Shown here: positions 35,501 through 43,384 of the stretch, piece after piece
Position numbering within the stretch: the first letter of the stretch is position 1
Layout: each line of letters opens with the position of its first letter
Origin: Bin80 sp965203305
Lineage (GTDB): Bacteria > Bacteroidota > Rhodothermia > Rhodothermales > Bin80
Assembly (NCBI GenBank): GCA_965203305.1
Contig: OZ241874.1
Span: 186,001 to 250,000 of the forward strand
DNA length: 64,000 nt
Direction: 5' to 3'
Program-made: the position numbers and the translations under genes
Notes under the pieces: generated by a model
Database searches by the model: none
The model's input: the letters and a program-made list of their open reading frames with translations, nothing else
Told to the model about the DNA's origin: nothing

Positions 35501-37600
35501 TGCAACCTTTTCTACCGGAGTGGGAAGATAAAACTGCATGAGATTGCTCATCTCTGATTCTATTCGCGTGTCATGCGCTTTCAGTGCTTGCAGAATATCT
35601 CCGAGTTCCTTCCAGCCCTCATTTGTGTGCGTTGTGGCGAGCCAGCGTTCCGGGTCTTCATGTTTCGGTATCTCTACCGGAACCACGATATATCCAAATT
35701 CTTTCTCCTTGCTGATTCGCATAACCCGCCCTACTGCCTGGACCACATCAATCGGAGACCGTCTCGGCTCAAGGAACGCCACTGCACTCAAGGACGGACT
35801 GTCCGTCCCCTCCCCGAAAATGCCTACATTCAGGATTGCGTGGGGATTCGTCAGTGTCCCCTCACTCAACTTTTCTTTCTCCAACTCTCTCTGTTCCACA
35901 CGAGATTTGGCATCCAGATGCTGGAGTTTGTAGTCAGCAGGTTCTCGGTCCATCTCATGAGCTTCCATATACAGGTTCAACCAGTCCCGCACCTGCTCTG
36001 ATTGCAGTATCTCTGCCATTTTTCTTGATCCTGCGACCGTGTTCATAAATCCGATACAGGACTTAATCAGAGGTCGCTCCGCCTCTCTGCCCCTGTACTG
36101 AACAGCATTCCCCATTGCCAGGACGAATGCCAAACCTTTCAGATAACTCCGTGCCGACAATCTTGACACTTTATTCCCGTCTTCACTAAGGGCCATTTTA
36201 TTCGCAAGTTCGTAAGCCTTATCGTCATTAATCCCCAAAGCAATAATACGGTAGTCAGAAAGCCATCCGTGACGCACGGCATCCACATAACTCTTGCGGA
36301 ACAACTCCACCCCGAAAACACGCACATCATCCATATCTCGCACGATCCATTTTTGATTTTTCTTTCCCCTGAGTTTCTCTCCATAAACTTTCGGTGTGGC
36401 GGTCTGGTAGATTCGGTACGTTACCGGAAAAAGTTTCTGGTCATGGCAGATTGTGAAATTGCGCAGTTCATGGTTGTCCCTCTCGTCCCGTTGCTGATGG
36501 ATCCCTGCAGTGCGGTGGGCTTCGTCACAGATGAGCACGGTCGCTCCCCCCACTCCCCGCAAGGCTTCTGCAATCCGGTGTCCGCTTTGATAGGTTCCGA
36601 GGATAACTCCGATTGCGTGTGCTTCTTCCTGCACCTCACAAATAAATTTTGCAATCTTAGCAGGATCTGTGGTCACATCTCCCTTGATATCCTTCCCGCC
36701 CATGTAGCTATAGTCAGCGATGATATTCCGTGCATTATCCCGTTTTTTTGGCAATTCATTCTTGGGGGAAACTGTAGAATCTGAACAGACAGCGAGAATA
36801 CGGATTTCCTGGTCTGCATTCTGCAGATACTCTCTGCGTATCTGGGATACCAGCGCAATGGACGGGCAGAGCACCACTGCAGTCTCCCCCTCCCTTGCCA
36901 AACTTTCCATCATCCGCAAAGATATTCTGGTCTTTCCCGTTCCGCATGGCAGGATAATCTTCCCCCTGGCTTCCCCTATTGGAATCCCGCCGTACGCTCC
37001 CTTCACATGTTCGCGGAGTTTATCCGCAGACACCCTCACGCACTCATCCTGCATATCCTGGCGGCTGATCTCCGCTTTCGACGGAGCATGCTGCTCCAGC
37101 CTCTTCTGGGCTAGCAGATCGTGCTGAAGATCTACATGGGTAATCTTCCACTTTGCAATTTGCTGTTTATTGACTTCCTGGCGACTAAACGGGTTCGCCC
37201 CATTCGTAACCACCCAGCGTTCTCGCCAGACTGAATTACTCGTTGCTCGTCCAAACTTGTCCAGTTCTCCACTATGAATCTGACGCACCTTTCCGTCCAG
37301 ATACCTGGACTTGCACTGGATTGCAATCAAGGCCCCATCACTCTTCCGAACGGCAACACAGTCAATTCCGACATCAGATTTCTTCGTCCCCGAGAAGAGT
37401 TCTTCTCTGTCAGGCCAAGCCTCCCAGGGCCAGCACTCGGATACATCCCATTCCGCGATATGCGGGGCGACGTTGACGGTCAGGGCTTCAAGCCATTTCC
37501 CGTCACTGCCCGATACTTGGGAGCATTCTCGCAAGTATACAAGCAACTCCTCTACATAGGAGATTCCTTTTGCTGTGGTTATTTTGGGGAAAGATTCCAT
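32591..37600 (-). CDS. Type ISP (LlaGI-like) restriction-modification enzyme: nuclease, helicase, methylase and target recognition in one chain
   Basis: The 1669-residue protein has, in order, an Mrr-like nuclease with the D...QxK core (DVGIDCVAV and IAIQCKSRY, about residues 76-98). A superfamily-2 helicase/translocase follows, with Walker A GTGKTRISL (about 218), DEAH in VLICDEAHRTAG (about 358) and QAVGRVMR. Then come a coupling region, an N6-adenine methylase with VADLACGSGTLL (about 1077) and VVINPPYSNR (about 1216), and a C-terminal target-recognition region (about 1400-1640). LlaGI and LlaBIII have this layout and length (about 1570-1580). It methylates one strand and cuts between head-to-head sites after translocation. 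The G9 and G8 tracts near residues 1375-1390 are in frame as sequenced. Confidence 0.9.
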   Translation of the reverse strand: MESFPKITTAKGISYVEELLVYLRECSQVSGSDGKWLEALTVNVAPHIAEWDVSECWPWEAWPDREELFSGTKKSDVGIDCVAVRKSDGALIAIQCKSRYLDGKVRQIHSGELDKFGRATSNSVWRERWVVTNGANPFSRQEVNKQQIAKWKITHVDLQHDLLAQKRLEQHAPSKAEISRQDMQDECVRVSADKLREHVKGAYGGIPIGEARGKIILPCGTGKTRISLRMMESLAREGETAVVLCPSIALVSQIRREYLQNADQEIRILAVCSDSTVSPKNELPKKRDNARNIIADYSYMGGKDIKGDVTTDPAKIAKFICEVQEEAHAIGVILGTYQSGHRIAEALRGVGGATVLICDEAHRTAGIHQQRDERDNHELRNFTICHDQKLFPVTYRIYQTATPKVYGEKLRGKKNQKWIVRDMDDVRVFGVELFRKSYVDAVRHGWLSDYRIIALGINDDKAYELANKMALSEDGNKVSRLSARSYLKGLAFVLAMGNAVQYRGREAERPLIKSCIGFMNTVAGSRKMAEILQSEQVRDWLNLYMEAHEMDREPADYKLQHLDAKSRVEQRELEKEKLSEGTLTNPHAILNVGIFGEGTDSPSLSAVAFLEPRRSPIDVVQAVGRVMRISKEKEFGYIVVPVEIPKHEDPERWLATTHTNEGWKELGDILQALKAHDTRIESEMSNLMQFYLPTPVEKVATLVSIGKEPGSRLHSYVHVGKKGAAQRAAEQVVEKGVAPKNVALMPLVEVKRRAKKRKIGERLTGENVVLDDLHVMETTHKLGDGTVETRRDGTVRMKSPGSKLDLGLDLPKTQKWARKMVNEGEGVKVPHTRIKPPPPDHKDPLPKIPELLEKSKNAITMNLLERSGLQVGKIESDLNMLEDCVEEAGRQLRESGVEAALAKHLQMDNLAAGSEGDPCHISALLLLNAAMLHQRIAEGDWIPIVPLGELKNHPRIGCHLIREWEKIMRKDFEVVLIPAIDIVDTIQETGLEDGLTRALWGICTVAERIAYTYAEMGTDHAGKLFNKYMGNQQSDGAFFTRAPAASIAARLSLDAVGDVDWSDQNVWRQYKVADLACGSGTLLTAMLTEMKRRAGVQGAKDNELADLHKLGVEDTIKGLDVNPISLQLAASQLLTSTDNIKFRRMGLHRMPYGPLEGDSTRVAAGSLELLLQNKIVNRKDLGLDDEKLALQNIWTGGLENIERVVEGVKGTRVVVINPPYSNRVEMGKKFTKPVQQQLRERVDAQNRILEQADPGLAKMTDKNTIRPLFTGLVDHLLPRDVGVFTMINPTVALTAHSGDNERKMLADRYHIHTILTSHQPGNINLSENTGINESVIVMRRHSGLGQKPPTRFIQLDKFPKNEREVGDLHALLGKKIGGGEIGEGWGGVSYQDADRMCAGDWAYGVWREPELAEAAYRLANHASLYSIGESGLSAWATGQMLSDSYEPITSGSARDTFPVLKSKGGKDGGPGQKTIQAIPDAHYTWKQNKSECPELLDKRRTAPILDKSSWLLITAGQDTSSARVTAVASDMKYVGQGWRPITGISQKQALALAVFLNSTPGRLQILRHPGKKLNFPSYTAAIAEKLRIPDIKDSRIMEILADCWERTKDMIIPQYREGECEVRKLWDEAVAEAMGWDAEILARLRNLLHREPHVRGLGHNQYAEEKEED
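33439..33472. repeat. C9 and C8 mononucleotide tracts (G9 and G8 on the coding strand) in the type ISP gene
   Basis: Runs of nine C (33439-33447) and eight C (33465-33472) lie 17 bp apart, followed by a T7 run (33475-33481). On the coding strand they encode IGGGEIGEGWGGV. A change of one base in either run would stop translation before the C-terminal target-recognition region. Long G tracts are rare elsewhere in the window except in the three surface-protein genes. Confidence 0.85.
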
Positions 37601-37653
37601 AAAATTTGGGAGTTATCCAGCAAAATCCGCAGGGCGGGAAAGTGGAGAGAGTA

Positions 37654-38934
37654 TTATCTCTCCAGTCCCATGTCCGGGGACTGCTCTTTGGGAGGGAAAT
37701 TCCTGATGATGTACTCCCGCAGGGACGGGATGGGGGCGGAGTATAACTTCGTTGCTCCTTCAATATGGAAGACTCCCCGGCGAACCGCCCGGAAAAAGAG
37801 TTCTGCGCCTTTCCCCGCTCCGTACTCCTTGTCCAGTTGGTCCACGGCCACCTCCTGTTCTATCCCGCCTTCCCCCGAACTTGCCAGCAGTATCCGTGCA
37901 AAACTCCTGCACTCTTTCGCCGTGAAGTCATCCAGTCGGGCTTGATAGTATTCCATGCGTTTTTTTCGTCCTGTCTCCATAACGGAACGTAACATGTCCT
38001 CCGTCATCTTCCCGTGGTTGTCCCTGATTAGACGAGCAGCATTCCGTGCGTAGGAATCAACATGTCTCGGCCACTGGTATGTCTCTGTGGTGATCGTGTC
38101 TATCCAGTGCGTGACGTCTCCAGTCGCTTCCCCCGCTTTCTCGAGCCAGTTCCGGATGATCGCCCTCTCTTCCTCTTTCTCCAGGGGTTCCATATCAAAC
38201 ATGCTGTCCTCTTTCATTCGGAATATCCCCAGTGCTCTGAATGCTGCATGGGTCATCCCCAGCCCGCCCGCCAGCAGGATGACGGATTTCCCGACCCCGC
38301 CATTGTGAATCTTTTTCAGAAGATATCGGACATCGTCTTTGTACTCCCCTGTTATTTTGCTGTCTTCGCCCAGATGCTGGGCTTCGTCCAGAATCAAGAG
38401 GAGTGGTTCCCCCGCTTTTTTTATCAGCCCCAGAGGGGTAGCCCTGTATGTATCAACCACGGATGTTTTTCTGCGTTTTGCTCCCCCCTTGACCAGGTTT
38501 AAATCCAGCGTCCCCCCTCCTTCCACGGTGTGCGACACGGTTCTTTTTTCTGGCGGGAGACCAAGCGTTTCCTGCAGTTTGTCTGCATCCCACAAATCAT
38601 CCGGGTCAATCTCTGCGATGTGCCATCCAGCTTCCGCCGCCTTCTTCCAGCATTCGGCCAGAAGTGCTGTTTTGCCGATCCCCGGCGGACCTTGGATCAG
38701 AAATGTGGTTCCCCCACCGATCTCCCCGGACTTGGCCAGCAAGTCTTCGAAGCTTTTCAGGATGGGTTTCCGCCCGTGGAAGTAGTCGGTGGCTCCCCGA
38801 TCATCAAGTCCTTGTATCCCGCTCATTTCCTGTCGTAACTGGTCAAAAAAGACTACACTTCGGGGCACAGTCTGTTCCCGCACTTGCGGATTTTGCCGGA
38901 TAATTCCCAAAAATTTACGTGTGAAGTATATCAT
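37654..38934 (-). CDS. AAA/ORC-like ATPase upstream of the type ISP gene
   Basis: The 426-residue protein has Walker A LIQGPPGIGKTALL (about residue 85), Walker B LLLILDEAQHL (about 183) and a sensor-1-like region ILLAGGLGMTHAAF. A helical lid has EEERAIIRNWLEKAGEATG and HVDSYARNAARLI. The C-terminus looks like a winged helix (EVAVDQLDKEYGAGK... KLYSAPIPSLREYI). This resembles ORC/Cdc6-type and STAND-like ATPases. It lies 53 bp before the type ISP gene on the same strand, so it may be co-expressed. A role as an accessory or control protein of the restriction system is inferred. Confidence 0.75.
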   Translation of the reverse strand: MIYFTRKFLGIIRQNPQVREQTVPRSVVFFDQLRQEMSGIQGLDDRGATDYFHGRKPILKSFEDLLAKSGEIGGGTTFLIQGPPGIGKTALLAECWKKAAEAGWHIAEIDPDDLWDADKLQETLGLPPEKRTVSHTVEGGGTLDLNLVKGGAKRRKTSVVDTYRATPLGLIKKAGEPLLLILDEAQHLGEDSKITGEYKDDVRYLLKKIHNGGVGKSVILLAGGLGMTHAAFRALGIFRMKEDSMFDMEPLEKEEERAIIRNWLEKAGEATGDVTHWIDTITTETYQWPRHVDSYARNAARLIRDNHGKMTEDMLRSVMETGRKKRMEYYQARLDDFTAKECRSFARILLASSGEGGIEQEVAVDQLDKEYGAGKGAELFFRAVRRGVFHIEGATKLYSAPIPSLREYIIRNFPPKEQSPDMGLER

Positions 38935-39810
38935 GTTCCTACAAAAGAATCCAGGAAGAAGGGAAGGGGAAGTAATATTCGTTCTTGGAATGTTCCCGAC
39001 TCTGTTTCAAGGGGTTCTTCTTTTCGGATTGCTCATGCAAGCATCTGGTTGGTCAGCTTCTGCCCCATCATCCATAACACCATCTGCACCGGTTGATTCT
39101 CCATGTCCAGCTCCATTAGGTACGGAAGCTATAACAACCGCCCTAGTTCGCTCTTGCGTTTGCCTATGTCCTGATTCCGTCTTTGTACAGGGCATATACA
39201 CGAGGTAGGGGGCAGGGTTCCTAGCAAAGGAAAGTGGAAGGCGTATACGTACACAGAGACAACGACTATTTGAGGGCAATCACATACATTCGTATTCTGA
39301 GACGCATGAAGTAGTTCACACATTACAGATGAGAGGGCAGTTACATTTGCCCTGACTCGTGCAGAGATGGAGGCAGAGACAAGGCTTCGCAAGGCCTCAT
39401 TTGCCCACGGCACCAAAGAAATCACCGATGCGAACAAACACAGTGAATTGCGGATGGCCATACATGCAGGCTCGGATAACTGGGATCGGTGGACCAAGAA
39501 GTATGCCGCCAGCCATCCATTTGTATCTTTCTGATTTGCGCAAACTGGTTCATGGGATAGTGTCAATTTCAGTTGAAAAAGGAATAGTCTGAGTGACTGG
39601 CCAGGGGGTGGCGCTTCCCTCTATCCACAGTAATCCCGCTTTCTGTTCGAAGAAACTGCAGATGGTCAGGGATTCGTTTTTTCTACTTCTGCGGAATCCA
39701 CAAGTGGAATCATGGGACAGCACTTCCCATCTTGTCCAAAGCGTAGCATTTCATATGCCTCGCTGGCAACTCTCGGGCGTAGCAGGGAACAGAATATCCG
39801 AAATACCACC
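38935..39810 (+). other. Long region without a firm gene; contains a 55-codon frame and possible oriT area
   Basis: The only coding-like stretch is plus-strand 39367-39534 (MEAETRLRKASFAHGTKEI... ending AASHPFVSF), 55 codons and unrecognised. It could be the end of a lost gene, since the frame is open upstream to about 39320 without a start. The 200 bp before the MobC-like gene is the usual place for an origin of transfer; a small palindrome (CCACAAGTGG, about 39699-39708) is present. Longer frames on both strands look like chance. Confidence 0.35.
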
Positions 39811-40122
39811 GTGGACAAGAAAGAGCGCAAAACCCTGGTCCCTGTTCAGGCTAAGCTGACACCACAGCAAAAGCAGAGCCTCGAGAAGCGGGCACAGGCC
39901 CTCGGCCTGACCATATCTGCGTATGTGCGGGGACTGGTCAGAGATCCCAAGCGCACCGCCGAAGAGATTCTGGCCCGTGAATGGGTTGCCGTGGCACTTC
40001 AGCTCCGCAAACTCCAGCCGGACAACAAGGGAAACACGAAGCTTCAGAAAGTCCTGGAGCAGCTGAAACAGCTGATCCAGCGCACAACCTCGGACAAGAC
40101 AGACAGTTGCCAGAACGGATGA
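39811..40122 (+). CDS. MobC-like relaxosome accessory protein
   Basis: About 103 residues from GTG 39811 (MDKKERKTLVPVQAKLTPQQ); an ATG at 39712 is in frame but adds an unlikely N-terminus. The ribbon-helix-helix-type core is LTPQQKQSLEKRAQALGLTISAYVRGLV, as in plasmid mobilisation MobC proteins. They bind the origin of transfer and help the relaxase. The stop overlaps the relaxase start by ATGA. The start choice is uncertain. Confidence 0.75.
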   Translation: MDKKERKTLVPVQAKLTPQQKQSLEKRAQALGLTISAYVRGLVRDPKRTAEEILAREWVAVALQLRKLQPDNKGNTKLQKVLEQLKQLIQRTTSDKTDSCQNG

Positions 40123-41117
40123 TCTCTGCCAGCCAGCTTTCCAACAGCTTTCAAAGCATTGCCCGCTACCTCGGAACCCCCAAGGCACACCGGGAAGAGA
40201 AAATTCGGGTTTCCTGGATGGAGGGGCGCAATGTCATCTCGGAGGACAATCTCGGAGCCGCTGCCCGGGAGATGAAACTCGTCGCGTCCGGCAATCCCCA
40301 TACCCGCCGTCCGGCACTGCACCTGTCCATCTCGTGGGCCCCGGAGGATGATCCGTCCAGAGAGCAGATGACGGAAGTATCAGACCGGGTGCTGAGCAGG
40401 CTCCACCTGCAGGAGCATCAGACGATGCTGGTGGCGCACGGAGACGAGCACTATGCGCATCTGCATGCGATGGTTAATCGGGTGCATCCGATCACACGCA
40501 GGGCATCCAGTCTGGGATTCTTTTACCGGGATATCCAGGAAATACTGCGCAAGGCAGAACGGGAGATGAGTTTTCGGGAAACACCGGGACATCATTACCA
40601 GCTTCCAGGGCAATCGCCCCCGGATCGCCGAGAGTCGCTGTCCAAATCAGCCCACAAGGCAACGCAGTCCCATGGGGAAGTCCCGTTCCAGCTGATTGTA
40701 CAGGATGCTGCCGAAACAGATTTTGATGCGGCAGACAGCTGGGAGAATTTGCATGCCCGCCTGGAGAAGCACGGACTGCAGCTCAAGCCCCGCAGGAGCG
40801 GGCTGGTAGTCACAGATGGCCACGAGTATGCAAAATGCAGCAGTGTTGCCAGGAATGCCTCTCTTCGCAAGCTGGAAGCACGATTTGGCGAATCCTGGCG
40901 CAGTGCCGAAGAGATTTCGGTGGACCAGAGCATCCAGAAGCTCACAGGAGTGAAGATTGCGCGGATGTCCTCTCGAGGTCGGCGGTCCGTGGTGCAGGAA
41001 TTCCTGCGGCTGGACGCGAAGGGATGCAATCTGCAAGCCAGACTGGGGCAGTCCGTGTATGATTCGTTCCGGGCACTTGCCAGTGACGAGAGGCAAAGGG
41101 AAGACCTTGGACTCTAA
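40119..41117 (+). CDS. MobA/VirD2-family relaxase
   Basis: About 332 residues from ATG 40119, 4-bp overlap with the MobC-like gene. The N-terminal nuclease domain has a tyrosine in FQSIARYLG near residue 20, LHLSISWAPEDDP, and the metal-binding motif HGDEHYAHLHAMVNRVHP near residues 107-124. The family motif is HxDxxxxHxHxxxN. A charged C-terminal part follows. The enzyme nicks the transfer origin and stays bound to the DNA end during conjugation. The gene is shorter than many MobA proteins, which carry a primase or helicase part. Confidence 0.85.
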   Translation: MISASQLSNSFQSIARYLGTPKAHREEKIRVSWMEGRNVISEDNLGAAAREMKLVASGNPHTRRPALHLSISWAPEDDPSREQMTEVSDRVLSRLHLQEHQTMLVAHGDEHYAHLHAMVNRVHPITRRASSLGFFYRDIQEILRKAEREMSFRETPGHHYQLPGQSPPDRRESLSKSAHKATQSHGEVPFQLIVQDAAETDFDAADSWENLHARLEKHGLQLKPRRSGLVVTDGHEYAKCSSVARNASLRKLEARFGESWRSAEEISVDQSIQKLTGVKIARMSSRGRRSVVQEFLRLDAKGCNLQARLGQSVYDSFRALASDERQREDLGL

Positions 41118-41451
41118 GTCAAATAGCCTGCGCGAGCGCACAGAAAAGGCCACAACGGATCATATCCGCAAAGAGCTGGCTCCGGTTCTTGCGGCAGTCC
41201 GCCAGAATCAGACGGAAATCCAGTCCTGCATACAGCAGATAAGCCGCCTGTTGCACATCCAGCATGAACCCTGGCGCAAGGCAGGAGCAATGCTCTGGGG
41301 AATTGTCATGGGAGCACTCCTCTTTGCACTCCTGCAACCCGGAATCACGCACACAAACCACGCCTGCACACTGGGAAACAGAATCATGGAGGCCTGGCCC
41401 TCGCTGTCCGGTGCCGAGCGAACTCTGATTGAAAAGATTTCCAGAGAGTGA
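41083..41451 (+). CDS. Small membrane protein behind the relaxase (MobB-like position)
   Basis: About 122 residues from GTG 41083; a TTG at 41107 with GGGAAG just before it is the alternative start. Both overlap the relaxase end in another frame. The protein has a coiled-coil-like segment (LAAVRQNQTEIQSCIQQISRLLH) and one membrane span (AGAMLWGIVMGALLFALLQPG), with a short tail. Small membrane proteins at this place in mobilisation operons (for example MobB) help contact the coupling protein. Family assignment is by position only. Confidence 0.6.
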   Translation: MTRGKGKTLDSKSNSLRERTEKATTDHIRKELAPVLAAVRQNQTEIQSCIQQISRLLHIQHEPWRKAGAMLWGIVMGALLFALLQPGITHTNHACTLGNRIMEAWPSLSGAERTLIEKISRE

Positions 41452-41534
41452 TCTTGCCCGTTTTGTAACAGCAGGCTTCCAGTATCCGCAAGGGAATCGC
41501 GTAAGACAGACCATCCTCAAACGGCACCATATCC

Positions 41535-42419
41535 GTGTGGCAGTTCATTCTTCTTGCCGGCATATTGTTTTCTTCCGTTGTGGTACAAGCACAGCAGCCT
41601 GCTCCAGAACGGATTGTTACCGTATCTGGCCCAGTGCAGTCAGCGATTGACGAGCAGGTGTCCAACTTTAATACCGGAGGCCGAGCGGAGGTGCTCCGGC
41701 AATCCGATGTGCTCATCTACCCATACGGAGTCTACCAGCCCGTATTAACCTGCACTGTACTTCGGGCATGTATCGTAGAGCTGCAATCCGGGGAGGCACT
41801 CATCAGCATCATTGCAGGGGATGACCAGCGGTGGCTGATTGACCATACGGCCACAGGAGCCGGAGCAGAAACCCCCATTGTCTCCGTCAAGCCGATTGAT
41901 CATAATATCACAACAAATCTGATCATCTCTACGGATCGCCGGGTGTATCATGTCACACTTGACAGCCCGCCATATTCCGCAAAAGGAAACAGGTACAATC
42001 CGCAACGGCAGTATACGCGGCATATTCGCTTCTACTATCCTGCCGAACACAGATTCGGGCTTACAAAGCCGAATGAGCGGACAGACAGACCCGAAGGACT
42101 CTCGCTGAGCTCACTCAATCACAACTACACATGGCGGGCAGAAAAGGGATTCCCGTGGGTTCCCCTGGCTGTATTTGATGATGGAGAGCGGGTCTACATT
42201 CGGATTCCATCCCGTGCCTATTCGGAAGATCAGCCATTGCTCAGCATTGGAGTCCGGGGAGCAGAGCGTGTGACTGACTATGTCGTGCGCGACGGATACT
42301 TCATTGTTGACGGACTTTTTGAGCAGGCCCGGCTGATCACAGGCGGGATTGCGAAGAGAAAGCTTTTCCGAAAGAGACGGCACACCCAGCGTGCGCTGCA
42401 TATCTCCAGATCCAGATGA
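41535..42419 (+). CDS. VirB9/TrbG-family conjugation protein
   Basis: The 294-residue protein has a signal peptide (MWQFILLAGILFSSVVVQAQ). The N-terminal domain has DVLIYPYGVYQPVLTC and GDDQRWLIDHTATGAG, and the linker NLIISTDRRVYHVTL precedes HIRFYYPAE. The C-terminal domain (about 190-275, with LNHNYTWRAEKGFPWVPLAVFDDG) is typical of VirB9/TrbG. The protein forms the outer-membrane core ring of type IV secretion with VirB10 and VirB7. It overlaps the VirB10 gene by 4 bp. Confidence 0.9.
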   Translation: MWQFILLAGILFSSVVVQAQQPAPERIVTVSGPVQSAIDEQVSNFNTGGRAEVLRQSDVLIYPYGVYQPVLTCTVLRACIVELQSGEALISIIAGDDQRWLIDHTATGAGAETPIVSVKPIDHNITTNLIISTDRRVYHVTLDSPPYSAKGNRYNPQRQYTRHIRFYYPAEHRFGLTKPNERTDRPEGLSLSSLNHNYTWRAEKGFPWVPLAVFDDGERVYIRIPSRAYSEDQPLLSIGVRGAERVTDYVVRDGYFIVDGLFEQARLITGGIAKRKLFRKRRHTQRALHISRSR

Positions 42420-43381
42420 TCAGGAATCTGGGAGGAAACAAAAATGAGGGCGAAGAGTCCGAATTCGTGGACCCGGCCCCCGTTGCCCGGCTGTCCAGAC
42501 GCAATATCCTCGCTCTGGCACTCAGTCTGGCCGGGGTGCTGCTTGTACTGTTTTTCAGCAGCCGTCGGCAAAAGACGGAGCCGGTTGCGGAGTATGAGCT
42601 TGCCTCACCCCCTGCATCAGAAGTACTGACACTGGCTCCTCTGGAACCGCGCACCTCACAGCCCGGTCCATGGGAGCAGGCAAAAGCAATACGCCCGGAG
42701 CGTACCGATGAGCGGAAGTCCACCTATGATCAGGCGAGACACTCGCGCGGAGTGCTGCATGTATCCAGTCAGATGACAGCAGACAGTTCGGATGACAGCT
42801 CTTCCACAGATGTGCAAACAGAAGAACAGTTGATCCTTCTGGAGGGCAGCGTAATGGAGGCAGCCCTGGAAACAGGCATCCATACGGGACGGACAGGGCC
42901 GGTCCGTGCCCGAATCGTCCGGCCGGTACGGGACTCCAGGCGGCTAGAGCATGTGCTCATCCCGGCGGGAACCCGGCTGCTTGGTGCAATGGAAGGGACA
43001 CTTGCCGGAGAAGAACCCAGAGCCATCCTCGTATGGAACCGGATGATCTTCCCGAACGGAGAAACCAGAGATTTGCCCGGACTTCCTGCACTGGAACAGA
43101 GCGGGGAAGGCGGCCTGCAGGACAGGGTACAACATCACCGGATGCAGAGGTTTGGGAGTGCGGTCATGCTGGCACTGGTCGGCAGTGCCACCTCTATTGC
43201 CACCGCCTCTACGGCAGGCAATCTGGTAGGAGGCTCTCTTGCACTGGAACTGTCTCGCACGGCATCCGGCCAGCTGGGGCGGGGGCAACGCCGCCAGCCA
43301 ACCCTTGTCCTTCGCCCGGGGTATCCATTTCTGGTGTATGTATCCAGGGACATGACATTTGCAAAGGCATACACAGAATAG
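42416..43381 (+). CDS. VirB10/TrbI-family conjugation protein
   Basis: The 321-residue protein has a cytoplasmic start, one membrane span (LALALSLAGVLLVLFF), a Pro/Ser/Glu-rich periplasmic linker and the conserved C-terminal domain. That domain has LLEGSVMEAALETGIHTGRTGPVRARI, LIPAGTRLLGAMEG, AILVWNRMIFPNGE and the final LRPGYPFLVYVSRDM. VirB10 connects inner and outer membrane complexes and senses ATP use. Both neighbours are in the same direction; VirD4 follows after 3 bp. Confidence 0.9.
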   Translation: MIRNLGGNKNEGEESEFVDPAPVARLSRRNILALALSLAGVLLVLFFSSRRQKTEPVAEYELASPPASEVLTLAPLEPRTSQPGPWEQAKAIRPERTDERKSTYDQARHSRGVLHVSSQMTADSSDDSSSTDVQTEEQLILLEGSVMEAALETGIHTGRTGPVRARIVRPVRDSRRLEHVLIPAGTRLLGAMEGTLAGEEPRAILVWNRMIFPNGETRDLPGLPALEQSGEGGLQDRVQHHRMQRFGSAVMLALVGSATSIATASTAGNLVGGSLALELSRTASGQLGRGQRRQPTLVLRPGYPFLVYVSRDMTFAKAYTE

Positions 43382-43384
43382 GGG

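Noticed and set aside
38935..39810. Frames on both strands before the MobC-like gene (for example 39129-39566 minus)
   Set aside because: No recognisable motifs; they overlap each other and probably arise by chance around a possible transfer origin.
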